Assembly: GCA_021813905.1 (NCBI GenBank)
Contig: JAKAJH010000026.1
Span: 1-46,701, forward strand
DNA from: Bacteroidota bacterium
GTDB taxonomy: Bacteria; Bacteroidota; Ignavibacteria; UBA10030
Direction of reading: 5' to 3'
Length of the DNA stretch: 46,701 bases
Under the pieces are notes generated by a model. It was not told where the DNA came from. It searched no databases and saw nothing but the letters and a program-made list of their open reading frames with translations. Made by a program: the position numbers and the translations under genes. Shown here in pieces: positions 8,354-17,546 of this stretch; the stretch's first letter is position 1, and the number at the start of each line of letters is the position of its first letter.

Positions 8354-8818
8354 GTGCGGACCGACGACCGGACACTGGTGATCGGTGTGGGGAACGATTT
8401 CCGCCGGGATGACGCCGTGGGTCTTCGGATTGCCCGTCGGTTGCGTGATCGCTCCGACGGTCGGCTTCGCGTCGCCGAGGTCTCGGGCGACGTCACCTTG
8501 CTGATGGAGTTATGGAGGCCCGCGTCCCGTGTTGTCGTCGTGGACGCGTGCGCTGCCGGCGGCAATGCGGGACACATTTCGCACTGGGAAGGCGGGGAGG
8601 TGGCACAGGCTGTGGTCCGGCTCCGCGGGTCGACGCATCATCTCGGTGTTGCGGACGTGATCACCTTGTCCCAATCACTTCATCATGCTCCCGAGCTCGT
8701 CGATGTCTATGGCATTGAGGGAAAGGACTTTTCGTTCGGCACGGATCTCTCGCCCGAAGTGGCACAAGCGGCGGAGAACCTGTCCCGGACGTTGCAGAAT
8801 CTTCTCCTGACCGAATGA
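8354..8818 (+). CDS. Hydrogenase maturation endopeptidase (HyaD/HycI family)
   Basis: A 154-residue [NiFe]-hydrogenase-specific protease. The N-terminal glycine-rich motif GVGNDFRRDDAVG carries the acidic nickel-sensing residues, followed by a DAC strand and the THHLG His segment. It should cut HydA after its last ligand region and remove the eight-residue tail. The start is GTG at 8354, six bases after the deacylase stop; no better ATG is in frame. It is the last gene of the hydrogenase operon. Confidence 0.92.
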   Translation: MRTDDRTLVIGVGNDFRRDDAVGLRIARRLRDRSDGRLRVAEVSGDVTLLMELWRPASRVVVVDACAAGGNAGHISHWEGGEVAQAVVRLRGSTHHLGVADVITLSQSLHHAPELVDVYGIEGKDFSFGTDLSPEVAQAAENLSRTLQNLLLTE

Positions 8819-9003
8819 CGATCGTGTGTACCCCGCGGCTGTCTGCGCGCTTCTTTCGCCCGGAGCGAGGTCTGCGCCCGCGGTCAGATGCCCGCGCCAT
8901 CCTGTCCGGAAGGGCATGCGTTCCGGGGCGCAGTGAATCGCTGGCGACGTCGGTCCTCCGTTATCGCTCTTGACTCCCAGCTTCTTCTTCCGTTCCTTGT
9001 GCT

Positions 9004-9050
9004 GCCCGCACGGCACGATCCGCGTGTTGTGCGGGCGGTTCTGTTCTGTC
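9004..9050 (+). terminator. Strong hairpin after the hydrogenase operon
   Basis: GCCCGCAC (9004-9011) pairs with GTGCGGGC (9029-9036). Inside it, GG/TT wobble pairs and CACG/CGTG extend the stem to 14 base pairs around a five-base loop. A moderately T-rich run (GGTTCTGTTCTGTCTC) follows. It most likely ends the hydrogenase operon, but could also be a 5' leader structure of the peptidase gene at 9072. The 185 bases before it (8819-9003) hold no gene, only a weaker dyad at 8906-8926. Confidence 0.65.
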
Positions 9051-9071
9051 TCTTTCTGAAAGGATCATTCC

Positions 9072-10298
9072 ATGGCACGATTTGTCACCGGCACGCTGTG
9101 CGCCGTTCTCATGGCGTGTGCGCTTCCCCTTCAGGCGCAGCACCGCGATACAGTGATCTTCCGGGAGCGGAAGAATGAGTTCTACGATTCCGTCCGCACC
9201 GAGCTGGCGAAGTTCTATCGTAAACCGCCCCGGGACCGCAAGGTCCTCGAGATGGATTTCAGCGCCGTGAATGCCCCCGCGGGCTTGTCCGCGTTCACAT
9301 CCGCCTGGCACACGCCTCCCGTTTCCCAGGCCGTCTCGGGCATGTGCTGGTGTTTCTCGACGACGTCCATGCTGGAGTCCGAGATCCATCGGCTGAACAA
9401 CCGCGATATCAAGCTGTCGGAGCTGTACACGGTGTACTGGGAGTATGTGGAGAAAGCGAAGGGCTTTGTCGAATCGCGCGGCACGACGGAGTTCGGCCAG
9501 GGATCGCAGGCGGAAGCGGTGCTCCGCTTGCTCCGAAATCACGGCATTGTGCCGGAAGAAGCCTACACCGGACTGCTCAACGGACAGCCGTTCCACGACC
9601 ATGACCGGATGTTCGATGAAATGCAGAAGTATCTCACCGGCGTGAAGGAAGCCAATGCATGGGATGAGGAGACCGTCACCCGGACGATCCGCTCCATTAT
9701 GAATCACTATATCGGCGAGCCCCCGAGCACGGTGACGGTGAACGGAAAGAAGATGTCGCCGCAGGAGTATCTGAAGAACGTCGCGAAGCTGAATCCCGAT
9801 GACTACGTCGCGGTCTGCTCGTTCCTCTCGAAGCCGGTGCATCAGATGGTGGAGTACAGCGTCCCGGACAACTGGTGGCACGGCAAGGAATACTTCAACG
9901 TGACGCTCGACGAGTTCATGGCGGCCATCAAGAGCGCGGTGCGCAAGGGCTACACCATGGCCATCTGGGGCGATGTCTCGGAGCCGGGCATCGAGGGCCA
10001 CGCCGGCGTTGCGGTGATCCCGACGTTCGATATCCCGTCACAGTATATTGATGCGTCGGCACGTGAGTTCCGGTTCAGCAACGGCACGACCGGTGACGAT
10101 CACGGCATTCATCTCGTCGGATATACGGAGAAGGACGGGAAGGACTGGTACCTGATCAAAGACTCCGGCTCGGGCTCCCGCAACAACGCGCACCCGGGGT
10201 ACTATTTCTTCTCGGAGGATTACGTGAAGTTGAAGATGCTCGGCTTCATGGTGCACAAGAGCGCGATTCCGGAGATCACGGCGCAGATGCCGAAATAG
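9072..10298 (+). CDS. Secreted papain-type (C1) cysteine peptidase
   Basis: A 408-residue protein with a Sec signal peptide (about 1-22, ending LQAQ) and a C1-family fold related to bleomycin hydrolase/aminopeptidase C. The nucleophile is C92 in SGMCWCF, with the oxyanion Gln Q86 six residues before. The catalytic His is H344 (DDHGIHLVGY). The third triad position, normally Asn in a KNSW motif, is D364 (LIKDSGSG). Bleomycin hydrolases are usually cytoplasmic, so the signal peptide is notable. AAAGGA precedes ATG 9072. It is a single gene between two hairpins. Confidence 0.85.
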   Translation: MARFVTGTLCAVLMACALPLQAQHRDTVIFRERKNEFYDSVRTELAKFYRKPPRDRKVLEMDFSAVNAPAGLSAFTSAWHTPPVSQAVSGMCWCFSTTSMLESEIHRLNNRDIKLSELYTVYWEYVEKAKGFVESRGTTEFGQGSQAEAVLRLLRNHGIVPEEAYTGLLNGQPFHDHDRMFDEMQKYLTGVKEANAWDEETVTRTIRSIMNHYIGEPPSTVTVNGKKMSPQEYLKNVAKLNPDDYVAVCSFLSKPVHQMVEYSVPDNWWHGKEYFNVTLDEFMAAIKSAVRKGYTMAIWGDVSEPGIEGHAGVAVIPTFDIPSQYIDASAREFRFSNGTTGDDHGIHLVGYTEKDGKDWYLIKDSGSGSRNNAHPGYYFFSEDYVKLKMLGFMVHKSAIPEITAQMPK

Positions 10299-10323
10299 CG
10301 GATCCCGCCTCAGTGAGACACGG

Positions 10324-10354
10324 AACGCTCCGACAAATGCCGGAGCGTTTCTTT
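10324..10354 (+). terminator. Intrinsic terminator of the C1 peptidase gene
   Basis: AACGCTCCG (10324-10332) pairs perfectly with CGGAGCGTT (10341-10349), with an eight-base loop and a following TTTCTTT run. Confidence 0.85.
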
Positions 10355-10658
10355 GTACAGCCCGTTGTCGCGCCGCTCATGGCGGCGGATCACGTTGTCT
10401 GCCGAAGGGCTCCGTCCGCGGACATTCATGTCGCGGTCAGAATTCATGCTGCCTGCCGTTCGGCGCTTCGAACCGCAGTTCCTGCCGGTCATTGCCTCCC
10501 TCGCAGAAGCCGCCCGATCATCTTCGCCCGTAATTCAAAGTCCTGCCGACTTGTAGCCAGGTGGACGCTTTGAGACAAGTCGCCTGCAGTACGCCAGGCA
10601 TGGCGGGAAATGGCGCGCCCTCAGATGCGCAGAAACCGTCGGAAAACGTCACTGCGGA

Positions 10659-10685
10659 TAAGTCAATCTGCGGATAGGCCGATTG
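10659..10685 (+). promoter_or_regulatory. Candidate sigma-28 (flagellar/chemotaxis) promoter
   Basis: TAAG, 15 bases, then GCCGATTG, against the sigma-28 consensus TAAA-N15-GCCGATAA. Spacing is exact and 9 of 12 core bases match. It precedes a chemoreceptor gene, the usual kind of sigma-28 target. Confidence 0.4.
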
Positions 10686-10691
10686 ACCGAC

Positions 10692-10706
10692 TGGCACGGG
10701 GCTTGA
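10692..10706 (+). promoter_or_regulatory. Degenerate sigma-54-like site
   Basis: TGGCACG, four bases, then TTGA. The -24 element is perfect and the spacing correct, but the -12 GC reads GA, which usually cripples the promoter. It begins seven bases after the sigma-28 candidate. Confidence 0.25.
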
Positions 10707-11062
10707 CAGCCTTTTTTATCCCCGTCGGAGGGTGGGCAATCCTCGTCGGAGAACGGCGCTGCGCGTGCAATCACCCTGCGGATTGCGGTTCCGACGGCGG
10801 CGCCCGGAGGTCGGTCGGCGATTGCGCAGAAGGACTCGCGACGCCGTGCCGGACAGCCCTTCAGAACTTCCCGGGAGGCCACTCGCCAGTCGCACGGTCT
10901 CATCGCGCGGGAAGCATGGAATCCATCCCGCTTCGGATGCAGGTATCCATGACGGTTGGAATGCATCGCGTCGGCGCTCAGATCAGAAAGCCGTATCAAT
11001 CCATCAATCCATCTGCGGTACGGGAAGTTCACCAGCACATACATCATGGGAGGATCTGCGTT

Positions 11063-12805
11063 ATGCAATGGTTCTATAATCTGAAGATCGGCACGAAGCT
11101 GCTCATCAGCTTCGGCCTGGTGGCGCTGATCGCGGGGATCATCGGGTACGAAGGCATCGTCAGCCTGAAGACCGCGGACCAGAGCGATACGATACTCTAC
11201 CAGCAAAACACCGTCCCGGTGTCCCAGCTCTACGGAGTGTCGACGGCCTTTCAGCGCGCACGCACGAATTTGCTGCAGCTGCTCATTGCGCGAACGGATG
11301 CGGAGCAAGCCAAGCTCAAGCAGCTGATGGATGCGCGTGGGAAGGAGCTGGATGCTGCGATGGCCGACCTTGACAAAGCTCTCGTCGCGGAACAGGCGCG
11401 GGTGGCCCTCAAGGCGGTCAGTGAGGCGGACGCGGAGTTCGCCAAAGTCCGCAGTACGATCATCAATTTGGTGGATGCGAACCGGACTGCCGAGGCAATG
11501 TCACTGTTCAATGGGGAGCAGGAGCGGCTCCGCACGAATGAACAGAATGCTATTCAGAAACTGAACGACGTCCTGGTGGAGCGGGCGAAGAACCGTTCGA
11601 ATGAGAACAGTGCAGCGGCCAACACCACGGTGGCGACGATGCTTGTTGTGATGGGTGTCGGCGTGCTGTTGTCAATGCTGCTCGGGATATTCATCGCGAG
11701 GATCATCAGCCGACCGGTCAAGGAAGTGGTCGCGAGCATCGAGAACGCGGACCTGAATATGCAGTTTCGCTCGGACCGGAAGGATGAAATCGGAGAGCTG
11801 CAGCGGGCCTTCGACGGTTTTGTGGCCTCCATCAAGGATACGTTGCTGCAGGTGGCGGAGGCGTCGTCGGCTGTAGCGAGCGCCAGTTCGGAGATCTCGT
11901 CCAGCACTGAGCAGATGGCGGCCGGGGCGCAGGAGCAGACGAGCCAGGCGGGCGAAGTGGCCAGCGCCGTGGAAGAAATGACCAAGACGATCGTGGAGAA
12001 TTCCCGGAATGCCGCCACGACCGCGGAAACGGCGAAGGATGCGAAACAGGCAGCCGAGCAGGGCGGGTCGGTGGTGGAGGAAACGGTGACCGGCATGCGG
12101 CGCATTGCGGACGTCGTGAAGCAGTCGGCGGGTACCGTCCAGGAACTCGGCAAGTCCAGCGACCAGATCGGAGAGATCATCGGCGTCATCGATGACATCG
12201 CCGATCAGACCAATCTGCTGGCGCTGAATGCAGCCATCGAAGCCGCACGCGCCGGTGAGCAGGGGCGGGGATTCGCGGTTGTCGCGGATGAAGTTCGCAA
12301 GCTTGCCGAACGGACGACGAAGGCCACCAAGGAGATCGCATCCATGATCAAGAAGATCCAGAGCGATACCCGCGGCGCGGTCGAATCGATGGAAGAAGGA
12401 ACACGCCAGGTCGACAGTGGCATCAAGCTGGCGGACAAAGCGGGCTCCTCGCTGGCAGAGATCGTGGGCATCTCTCAAAAGGTCACCGACATGGTGAGTC
12501 AGATCGCCGCGGCGAGCGAGCAGCAATCGAGCGCCAGCGAGCAGATCTCCAAGAATGTCGAAGCGATCAGCAGTGTGACAAATCAGTCGGCCGCCGGTGT
12601 GCAGCAGATCGCCCGGGCCGCTGAGGACCTGAATCGTCTGACGGAGAACCTGCAGCGGCTGCTGGGCAAATTCCAGCTTTCCACGGAAGCCGGCCTGTCG
12701 GGACACGCCGCCTCGGGACCGACGGTCCGCACGGGCCGTAAACCGGCGGAAGGCCGTTCGACGCTTGCCGTGCGTGAAAACGGCGCGCTGGTGTCTCATA
12801 GCTAA
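11063..12805 (+). CDS. Methyl-accepting chemotaxis protein
   Basis: A 580-residue chemoreceptor. It has a membrane helix (about 13-33), a four-helix-bundle periplasmic sensor (about 35-185), a second membrane helix (about 190-212), a HAMP domain (to about 265) and a long cytoplasmic signalling coiled coil with the conserved hairpin tip ([20 protein letters not shown] and EVRKLAERT, around 385-415). It relays ligand or energy signals to a CheA kinase through CheW, encoded next. The C-terminal 50 residues are a flexible tail without an NWETF-type pentapeptide. ATG 11063 has GGGAGGA upstream; the frame is open further upstream but without recognisable protein. Confidence 0.95.
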   Translation: MQWFYNLKIGTKLLISFGLVALIAGIIGYEGIVSLKTADQSDTILYQQNTVPVSQLYGVSTAFQRARTNLLQLLIARTDAEQAKLKQLMDARGKELDAAMADLDKALVAEQARVALKAVSEADAEFAKVRSTIINLVDANRTAEAMSLFNGEQERLRTNEQNAIQKLNDVLVERAKNRSNENSAAANTTVATMLVVMGVGVLLSMLLGIFIARIISRPVKEVVASIENADLNMQFRSDRKDEIGELQRAFDGFVASIKDTLLQVAEASSAVASASSEISSSTEQMAAGAQEQTSQAGEVASAVEEMTKTIVENSRNAATTAETAKDAKQAAEQGGSVVEETVTGMRRIADVVKQSAGTVQELGKSSDQIGEIIGVIDDIADQTNLLALNAAIEAARAGEQGRGFAVVADEVRKLAERTTKATKEIASMIKKIQSDTRGAVESMEEGTRQVDSGIKLADKAGSSLAEIVGISQKVTDMVSQIAAASEQQSSASEQISKNVEAISSVTNQSAAGVQQIARAAEDLNRLTENLQRLLGKFQLSTEAGLSGHAASGPTVRTGRKPAEGRSTLAVRENGALVSHS

Positions 12806-12819
12806 TGCGGACGGCGGAT

Positions 12820-12875
12820 CCTCCCCGTGCGACGGACCGGCGGGGAGGGCACGGCCGGGTCTTCACCGTCCCGGC
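12820..12875 (+). other. Two adjacent hairpins between chemoreceptor and cheW
   Basis: CCTCCCCG (12820-12827) pairs with CGGGGAGG (12841-12848), and GCCGGG (12854-12859) pairs with CCCGGC (12870-12875). Neither has a T run, so they more likely reduce read-through or stabilise processed mRNA than terminate fully. Confidence 0.45.
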
Positions 12876-12904
12876 TCATTCGATCTTTGGAAAGGAGCAA
12901 TCGT

Positions 12905-13378
12905 ATGATGGATTCGGAAAATCAACAGGGGCAACGCAGCGGCGCGTCGGGGGGCGATGAGCTGCTGCAGCTGGTCAGCTTCAGGATCGGCGACGAGGAA
13001 TTCGGGGTGGACATCCTGAAAGTCCAGGAAATCAATCGCATGCTGGAGGTCACTCAGGTGCCCGACGTTCCCGACTATGTGGATGGCGTGATCAACCTGC
13101 GCGGGAAGGTCATTCCGATCATTGATCTCCGGCGCAAGTTCGGTCTGGAACGGAAAGAACCCGACAAGCACACGCGCATCATCGTGGTGGATCTGAGCGG
13201 GAACGTGATCGGCTTCATCGTCGATGCCGTTCAGGAAGTGCTCCGGATTCCCCGGAGCGTCACCGAGCCGCCGCCGGCAATCGTGGCAGACGGCAGAGCG
13301 GAATACATTACGGGCGTCGGCAAGCTCGACGATCGTCTGCTCCTCCTGCTGGAACTCGACAAGATCCTGTTGAACTGA
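12905..13378 (+). CDS. cheW: Chemotaxis coupling protein CheW
   Basis: A 157-residue CheW with the typical beta-sheet core (LVSFRIGDEEFGVDI, VINLRGKVIPIIDLR, GFIVDAVQEVLRI) after a 20-residue polar N-terminus. It links chemoreceptors to CheA. ATG 12905 (or the adjacent ATG 12908) has AAAGGAG about seven bases upstream. It follows the chemoreceptor by 100 bases. No cheA, cheR, cheB or cheY is nearby. Confidence 0.95.
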   Translation: MMDSENQQGQRSGASGGDELLQLVSFRIGDEEFGVDILKVQEINRMLEVTQVPDVPDYVDGVINLRGKVIPIIDLRRKFGLERKEPDKHTRIIVVDLSGNVIGFIVDAVQEVLRIPRSVTEPPPAIVADGRAEYITGVGKLDDRLLLLLELDKILLN

Positions 13379-13389
13379 CGTGCGGTGAT

Positions 13390-13412
13390 GCCGTTCCGGT
13401 CTTCGGAACGGC
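13390..13412 (+). other. Hairpin after cheW
   Basis: GCCGTTCCG (13390-13398) pairs with CGGAACGGC (13404-13412) around a five-base loop. There is no T run. Confidence 0.5.
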
Positions 13413-13445
13413 GACGCTGACGTCGTCAAGGAACGTGATACCACT

Positions 13446-13478
13446 CCCGCCCGGCTCACACCGGGCGGGTCTGTCTCT
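13446..13478 (+). terminator. Intrinsic terminator of cheW
   Basis: CCCGCCCG (13446-13453) pairs with CGGGCGGG (13462-13469), followed by TCTGTCTCT. Very GC-rich stem; moderate T run. Confidence 0.7.
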
Positions 13479-13590
13479 GCGCGAAATCTCCATGGCGGCT
13501 GTAAACATCTCCATGCCGGAAGCGTCAAACAGAGTGTCAGGTGCCCGGTGCGGTGGTGCGGGAGGGCGATCGTGTCGGCCGCCTTTGTCG

Positions 13591-13619
13591 TTGAAAGTGT
13601 CTACACGAAATCATATTTT
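13591..13619 (+). promoter_or_regulatory. Housekeeping promoter for the hybrid kinase
   Basis: TTGAAA, 17 bases, TATTTT. The start would fall near 13626, about 100 bases before ATG 13724. Confidence 0.5.
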
Positions 13620-13723
13620 CACAAGGTTCGTCAATACACTGCGTTTGCAGCACGCTGCAGGTGCGGAAATTCGTCGTCTTCTTCCCCCCGCGCAGTCTGC
13701 CCCAAAATACAGGTCCGGATCGC

Positions 13724-16700
13724 ATGTCACAGGTGAATCTGTTTCCTTTCCAGCGGCGCATTGGTGCGCTCCTGATGGTCGTTGGTGCCATCGCGCTTCT
13801 CGGTTGGCTCACCGGTCTGCGCATTCTTGCGAGTGTGCACCCCGCCTATCTGCCGATGCCGCAAGGAACCGCCCTCAGTTGTCTGATTCTCGGAGCGCTC
13901 CTCCTGGTCGATCTCTCCTCGGTGAGCGGTCGGAAGCGCCTGGCGCTCTCCGCCGCCGCAGGACTCGTGGCAGTCTACGGACTGCTGAAGTTCGTCGAAT
14001 ATCTGGTGCATGCCGACCTTACCTTTGCGGATGTTTTGTTGCCGGTATCGGAGCGCCTCGGGCCGTACCCGCTGACGCGCATGTCGCCGATCACGGGGGC
14101 GTTCCTGTTCCTGTCCGGTACGGCGCTTGAATTGAAGCTCTGGTTCTCCACGCGGACGGAGACCGATACCGCAGTCGCCGTTGTGGGACTGGGCACGCTC
14201 AGCGTCGGACTGATCGCGATGCTGGGTTATCTGTATGGAAGCCCGCTGCTGTACGGCGGCGGGATCATTCCGCTGTCGCTGCCGACATCGCTTGGTTTTG
14301 TTCTGCTGGGGAGCGGCCTGATCATCCTCGCGCAGCCCGGGACGATGTTTCTGCGCTGGCTGATGGGTGAGACGCCGCGTGCCAGGGTCGTCCGCTGGCT
14401 CGTGCTGACCATGATGTCCCTCCTGCTCCTGGACGGTTTTCTGGATGCACGGGTGTTCGATTGGCTGAATCTGAGCCGGCCGTTCTCCACCGCGATCGAA
14501 ACGCTCGTCTTCATGGCGGTCATGTTCTTTGTGGGCGTCCGCATGACGCATGTGATCTTTCGTGATGCGGAAGAAGCCGACCGGCTTCGCCGACAGGATG
14601 AGGCGGCGCTCCGGGAAAGCGAGCAGCGCAACCAGCTCATCTCGCGCGCGACCAACGATGCGCTGTGGGACCTGGATCTCACGCTCGATCGGATCAGGTG
14701 GAATGAAGGTATCACGAAGTTGTTCGGCTACGTCCCGCCCGAGAGTCATACATCACTGGCGTGGTGGTCGGATCGTCTCCATCCCGACGACCGGGCACCG
14801 ATTGAACGATCATTCACCGCCGCCGTTCGGGGGTCCGCGAACGAGTGGACCGCGGAGTACCGTTTCCGTTGCGCGGACGACACCTACCGTGATGTGTTTG
14901 ACCGGGGGACCTTCGTGCGGGATGGAAATGGCCGCGCCGTACGGGCGCTCGGGGCGATGACGGACATCACCGCGCTCAAGCAGGCGGAGCATCGCCTGCG
15001 GCTTGCTCTGCAGCACCTGCGGTCCCATGAGGACAACTCGCCGCTTGCCGTGATGGAGTTCAGCAGCACGCTGGAACTGATCAAATGGTCGCGCAATGCG
15101 GAGCGTCTGTTCGGATGGCGGGCGGACGAAGTGCTGGGAAAGCACATTGGCGACCTTCGGTGGGTGCACGAAGACGATGCGCAACGGGTGGCGGACATCA
15201 GCGCTGACATGCTTGCCGGCCGCAAGACAAGCAATACGCACAAGAACCGAAACTACCGCAAGGATGGATCGGTCGTCGTTTGCGAGTGGTATAACTCCGC
15301 GCTCACCGATGTGAACGGCCATCTGATCTCGGTCCAGTCGCTCGTGCTTGACGTCACCGAACGGACACAGGCGGAGGAAGCACTTCGCAAGAGTGAGAGT
15401 CGATTCAAGCGCCTCGTGCACGATCTGGCCGCCGGCGTCCTGCTGCACGGCCCGGACGGAGAGTTCGTCCTCGGTAATCCGAAAGCGTCGGAATTGCTCG
15501 GACTGACGGACACGCAACTTGCGGGAACCGAACCGTACCCGGCGGGGTGGAGCGTCGTCGGGGAAAACGGATATCCAATGGCCGACCCCCTCGCGCCGGT
15601 CCGACAGGTGATCACGACGCGCCGGCCGGTCCGCGACGTGATCATGGGTGTGTGCCGGCGTACGGGGGACGAGCGTGTGTGGTTGCTGGCCAACTCGGAA
15701 CCGGAACTTGGGCCGGAGGGAGCAGTGTTGCAGGTGATTTGCACGTTCATCGACATTACGGAACGCAGAAAGTTCGAACGTACCCTGCAGAACCAACGGG
15801 ATGAATTCGAAACGATGTTCAACCTTGTGCCCGCACAAATCTGGTACAAGGACACGCGCAACCGCATCATGCGCGTAAATGGTCAGGTGTGCCGCGATCT
15901 CGGCATGACCCACGATCAACTGGAGGGCCATACTGCCGACGAAGTCTTTCCGCAGTTCGCCCGGCAATACTACGAAGATGATCTGGAGGTGATCGAAACG
16001 CGAAAGCCCAAGCGGGGAATCGAAGAGCAGATCACGGCCGCATCCGGTGAGCTCCGATGGGTGCACACAGACAAAGTGCCCGTTTTCGGACCGGATGGCG
16101 AGGTGATTTCACTTGTGGCGTTCACGCAGGACATCACGGAGCGCAAGAGGGCGGAGCAGACACGGAAGGAGCTCGAACGCCAATTGGCGCAGTCCCAGCG
16201 GATGGAGGCGATCGGTATTCTGTCGTCCGGTGTGGCGCACGATTTCAACAACATCCTGAATATCATTCTGGGTAACCTGAATCTTCTGGAGCAGGCGCCG
16301 GAGGATCGGGAAAAGTTCCACCGGCGGACGGAAGCCATCGGCAAGGCGACCGAACGCGGCGCACATCTCGTGCGGCAACTCCTCACGTTTGCGCGACAGA
16401 CTTCCTCGAACCGTCGCCTCGTCAGCGCAAACGAGCTCATCCGCGAGATCTGGAATCTGTTCGACGAGACGTTCCCGAAGAATATCGCGGTATCGCTGCA
16501 GCTCGATGCCGGGCCGGCACGGATCGACGTCGATCAAAACCAGATTCACCAGGTGTTGCTGAATCTGAGCGTCAACGCGCGCGATGCGATGCCGTCCGGA
16601 GGGAAGCTGTCGATTGCGACGTCCGTCGTCCCGGCGACCGAGCTGCGCGGACGGTATGCGGACGTCGGTGCCCCCGACTACGTACGGATCGCGATCGCGG

Positions 16701-17329
16701 ATACCGGGATCGGCATCGAGGAACAGGACCTGAAGAAAATCTTCGATCCCTTCTTTTCAACCAAAGAGATTGGGAAGGGAACGGGACTGGGCCTCGCGGT
16801 GGTGTACGGCATCGTGCAGAACCACGGCGGCTTCATCGATGTCGCCAGTCAGGTGGGACACGGCACGGAATTTCGCATCTACCTTCCCGTCGCGCAGGAA
16901 GGAGAACCTCCGGAAGAGGAGTCGCCGGCACCCGTTCCGGATGCGCAGGAGGGAACCGAAACGATTCTCTTCGTGGACGACGAGCACCTGGCACGGGAGA
17001 TCGCGATGGAGCACCTGTCGGAGAAGGGATATCGCGTTCTGGTAGCCGCAGACGGCGAGGAAGCGGTCGATGTCTTCCGCCGGCACAGCGCGGACATCGC
17101 ACTCGTGCTGTCGGACTACGGACTGCCCCGCTGCGACGGTGAGGAGGTCTACCGCCGGATCCGGCAGATCAATCCGCGCGTGCCGTTCATGCTGATGACC
17201 GGATTCATCGAACCGGAGAAGGAGAAGGAGTTCGAACAACTCGGCGTGCGGTTGGTCATCCGCAAGCCGTATCGCTTCACCGACGTGATGGCCCGGATGC
17301 GGACGATCCTGGATGAAGCACAGCGTTGA
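13724..17329 (+). CDS. Membrane hybrid histidine kinase with four PAS domains and a receiver
   Basis: A 1201-residue protein. The N-terminal 275 residues hold several hydrophobic helices forming a membrane sensor module. PAS domains start near residues 298, 437, 560 and 695. The dimerisation domain carries the phosphoacceptor H839 (GVAHDFNNIL), followed by the HATPase (DTGIGI, FDPFFSTK, GTGLGLA, about 940-1060). The receiver near 1079-1198 has phosphoacceptor D1131 (LSDYGLP) and a KPY Lys. It probably starts a phosphorelay; no partner His-phosphotransfer or response regulator gene is adjacent. ATG 13724 is chosen because the first membrane helix begins about 15 residues later. GTG 13661 is in frame and would add 21 residues. 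Neither has a strong ribosome-binding site. Confidence 0.93.
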   Translation: MSQVNLFPFQRRIGALLMVVGAIALLGWLTGLRILASVHPAYLPMPQGTALSCLILGALLLVDLSSVSGRKRLALSAAAGLVAVYGLLKFVEYLVHADLTFADVLLPVSERLGPYPLTRMSPITGAFLFLSGTALELKLWFSTRTETDTAVAVVGLGTLSVGLIAMLGYLYGSPLLYGGGIIPLSLPTSLGFVLLGSGLIILAQPGTMFLRWLMGETPRARVVRWLVLTMMSLLLLDGFLDARVFDWLNLSRPFSTAIETLVFMAVMFFVGVRMTHVIFRDAEEADRLRRQDEAALRESEQRNQLISRATNDALWDLDLTLDRIRWNEGITKLFGYVPPESHTSLAWWSDRLHPDDRAPIERSFTAAVRGSANEWTAEYRFRCADDTYRDVFDRGTFVRDGNGRAVRALGAMTDITALKQAEHRLRLALQHLRSHEDNSPLAVMEFSSTLELIKWSRNAERLFGWRADEVLGKHIGDLRWVHEDDAQRVADISADMLAGRKTSNTHKNRNYRKDGSVVVCEWYNSALTDVNGHLISVQSLVLDVTERTQAEEALRKSESRFKRLVHDLAAGVLLHGPDGEFVLGNPKASELLGLTDTQLAGTEPYPAGWSVVGENGYPMADPLAPVRQVITTRRPVRDVIMGVCRRTGDERVWLLANSEPELGPEGAVLQVICTFIDITERRKFERTLQNQRDEFETMFNLVPAQIWYKDTRNRIMRVNGQVCRDLGMTHDQLEGHTADEVFPQFARQYYEDDLEVIETRKPKRGIEEQITAASGELRWVHTDKVPVFGPDGEVISLVAFTQDITERKRAEQTRKELERQLAQSQRMEAIGILSSGVAHDFNNILNIILGNLNLLEQAPEDREKFHRRTEAIGKATERGAHLVRQLLTFARQTSSNRRLVSANELIREIWNLFDETFPKNIAVSLQLDAGPARIDVDQNQIHQVLLNLSVNARDAMPSGGKLSIATSVVPATELRGRYADVGAPDYVRIAIADTGIGIEEQDLKKIFDPFFSTKEIGKGTGLGLAVVYGIVQNHGGFIDVASQVGHGTEFRIYLPVAQEGEPPEEESPAPVPDAQEGTETILFVDDEHLAREIAMEHLSEKGYRVLVAADGEEAVDVFRRHSADIALVLSDYGLPRCDGEEVYRRIRQINPRVPFMLMTGFIEPEKEKEFEQLGVRLVIRKPYRFTDVMARMRTILDEAQR

Positions 17330-17414
17330 CGGCCGGCGCGGCGCTCCAAGGGATCGAACGGTCTCCGCGATCGATGTTCACGGCGTATCTACGCCCGAGC
17401 GCCATACTCTCCCG

Positions 17415-17443
17415 TTGCGTTTCGTCTCTGTTTCAAGTACACT
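17415..17443 (+). promoter_or_regulatory. Candidate housekeeping promoter
   Basis: TTGCGT, 17 bases, TACACT, about 100 bases before ATG 17547. The rest of the 217-base gap (17330-17546) holds nothing else I can support. Confidence 0.35.
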
Positions 17444-17546
17444 TCCGCCGACCTGTACGATGTGAAGGGTGGACCGCGTTCCCGGCCCGAGGCGACCGTC
17501 ATCGCACGTGCAGGCAGGTGAAACCCCTCAGAGCGGAGAACTTCTG

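Larger units (their letters stand above)
10355..11062 (+). other. Long non-coding leader region upstream of the chemoreceptor
   Basis: About 700 bases with no convincing gene; short openings here have no ribosome-binding site or recognisable product. It holds two overlapping promoter candidates (10659 and 10692), then a T6 run right after the short dyad GGCT/AGCC (10701-10712), a repeated octamer CGTCGGAG (10723 and 10744), and finally GGGAGGA before ATG 11063. If transcription starts near 10692-10720, the message has a leader of about 350 bases. I could not match it to a known riboswitch. Confidence 0.5.

Noticed and set aside
10709-11060. Possible c-di-GMP or other riboswitch before the chemoreceptor
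   Set aside because: No conserved GEMM-type core or other known aptamer signature could be found by eye.
10649-11308. Minus-strand opening (219 codons) covering the chemoreceptor leader
   Set aside because: It overlaps the real chemoreceptor start and has no recognisable product, so the leader is treated as non-coding.
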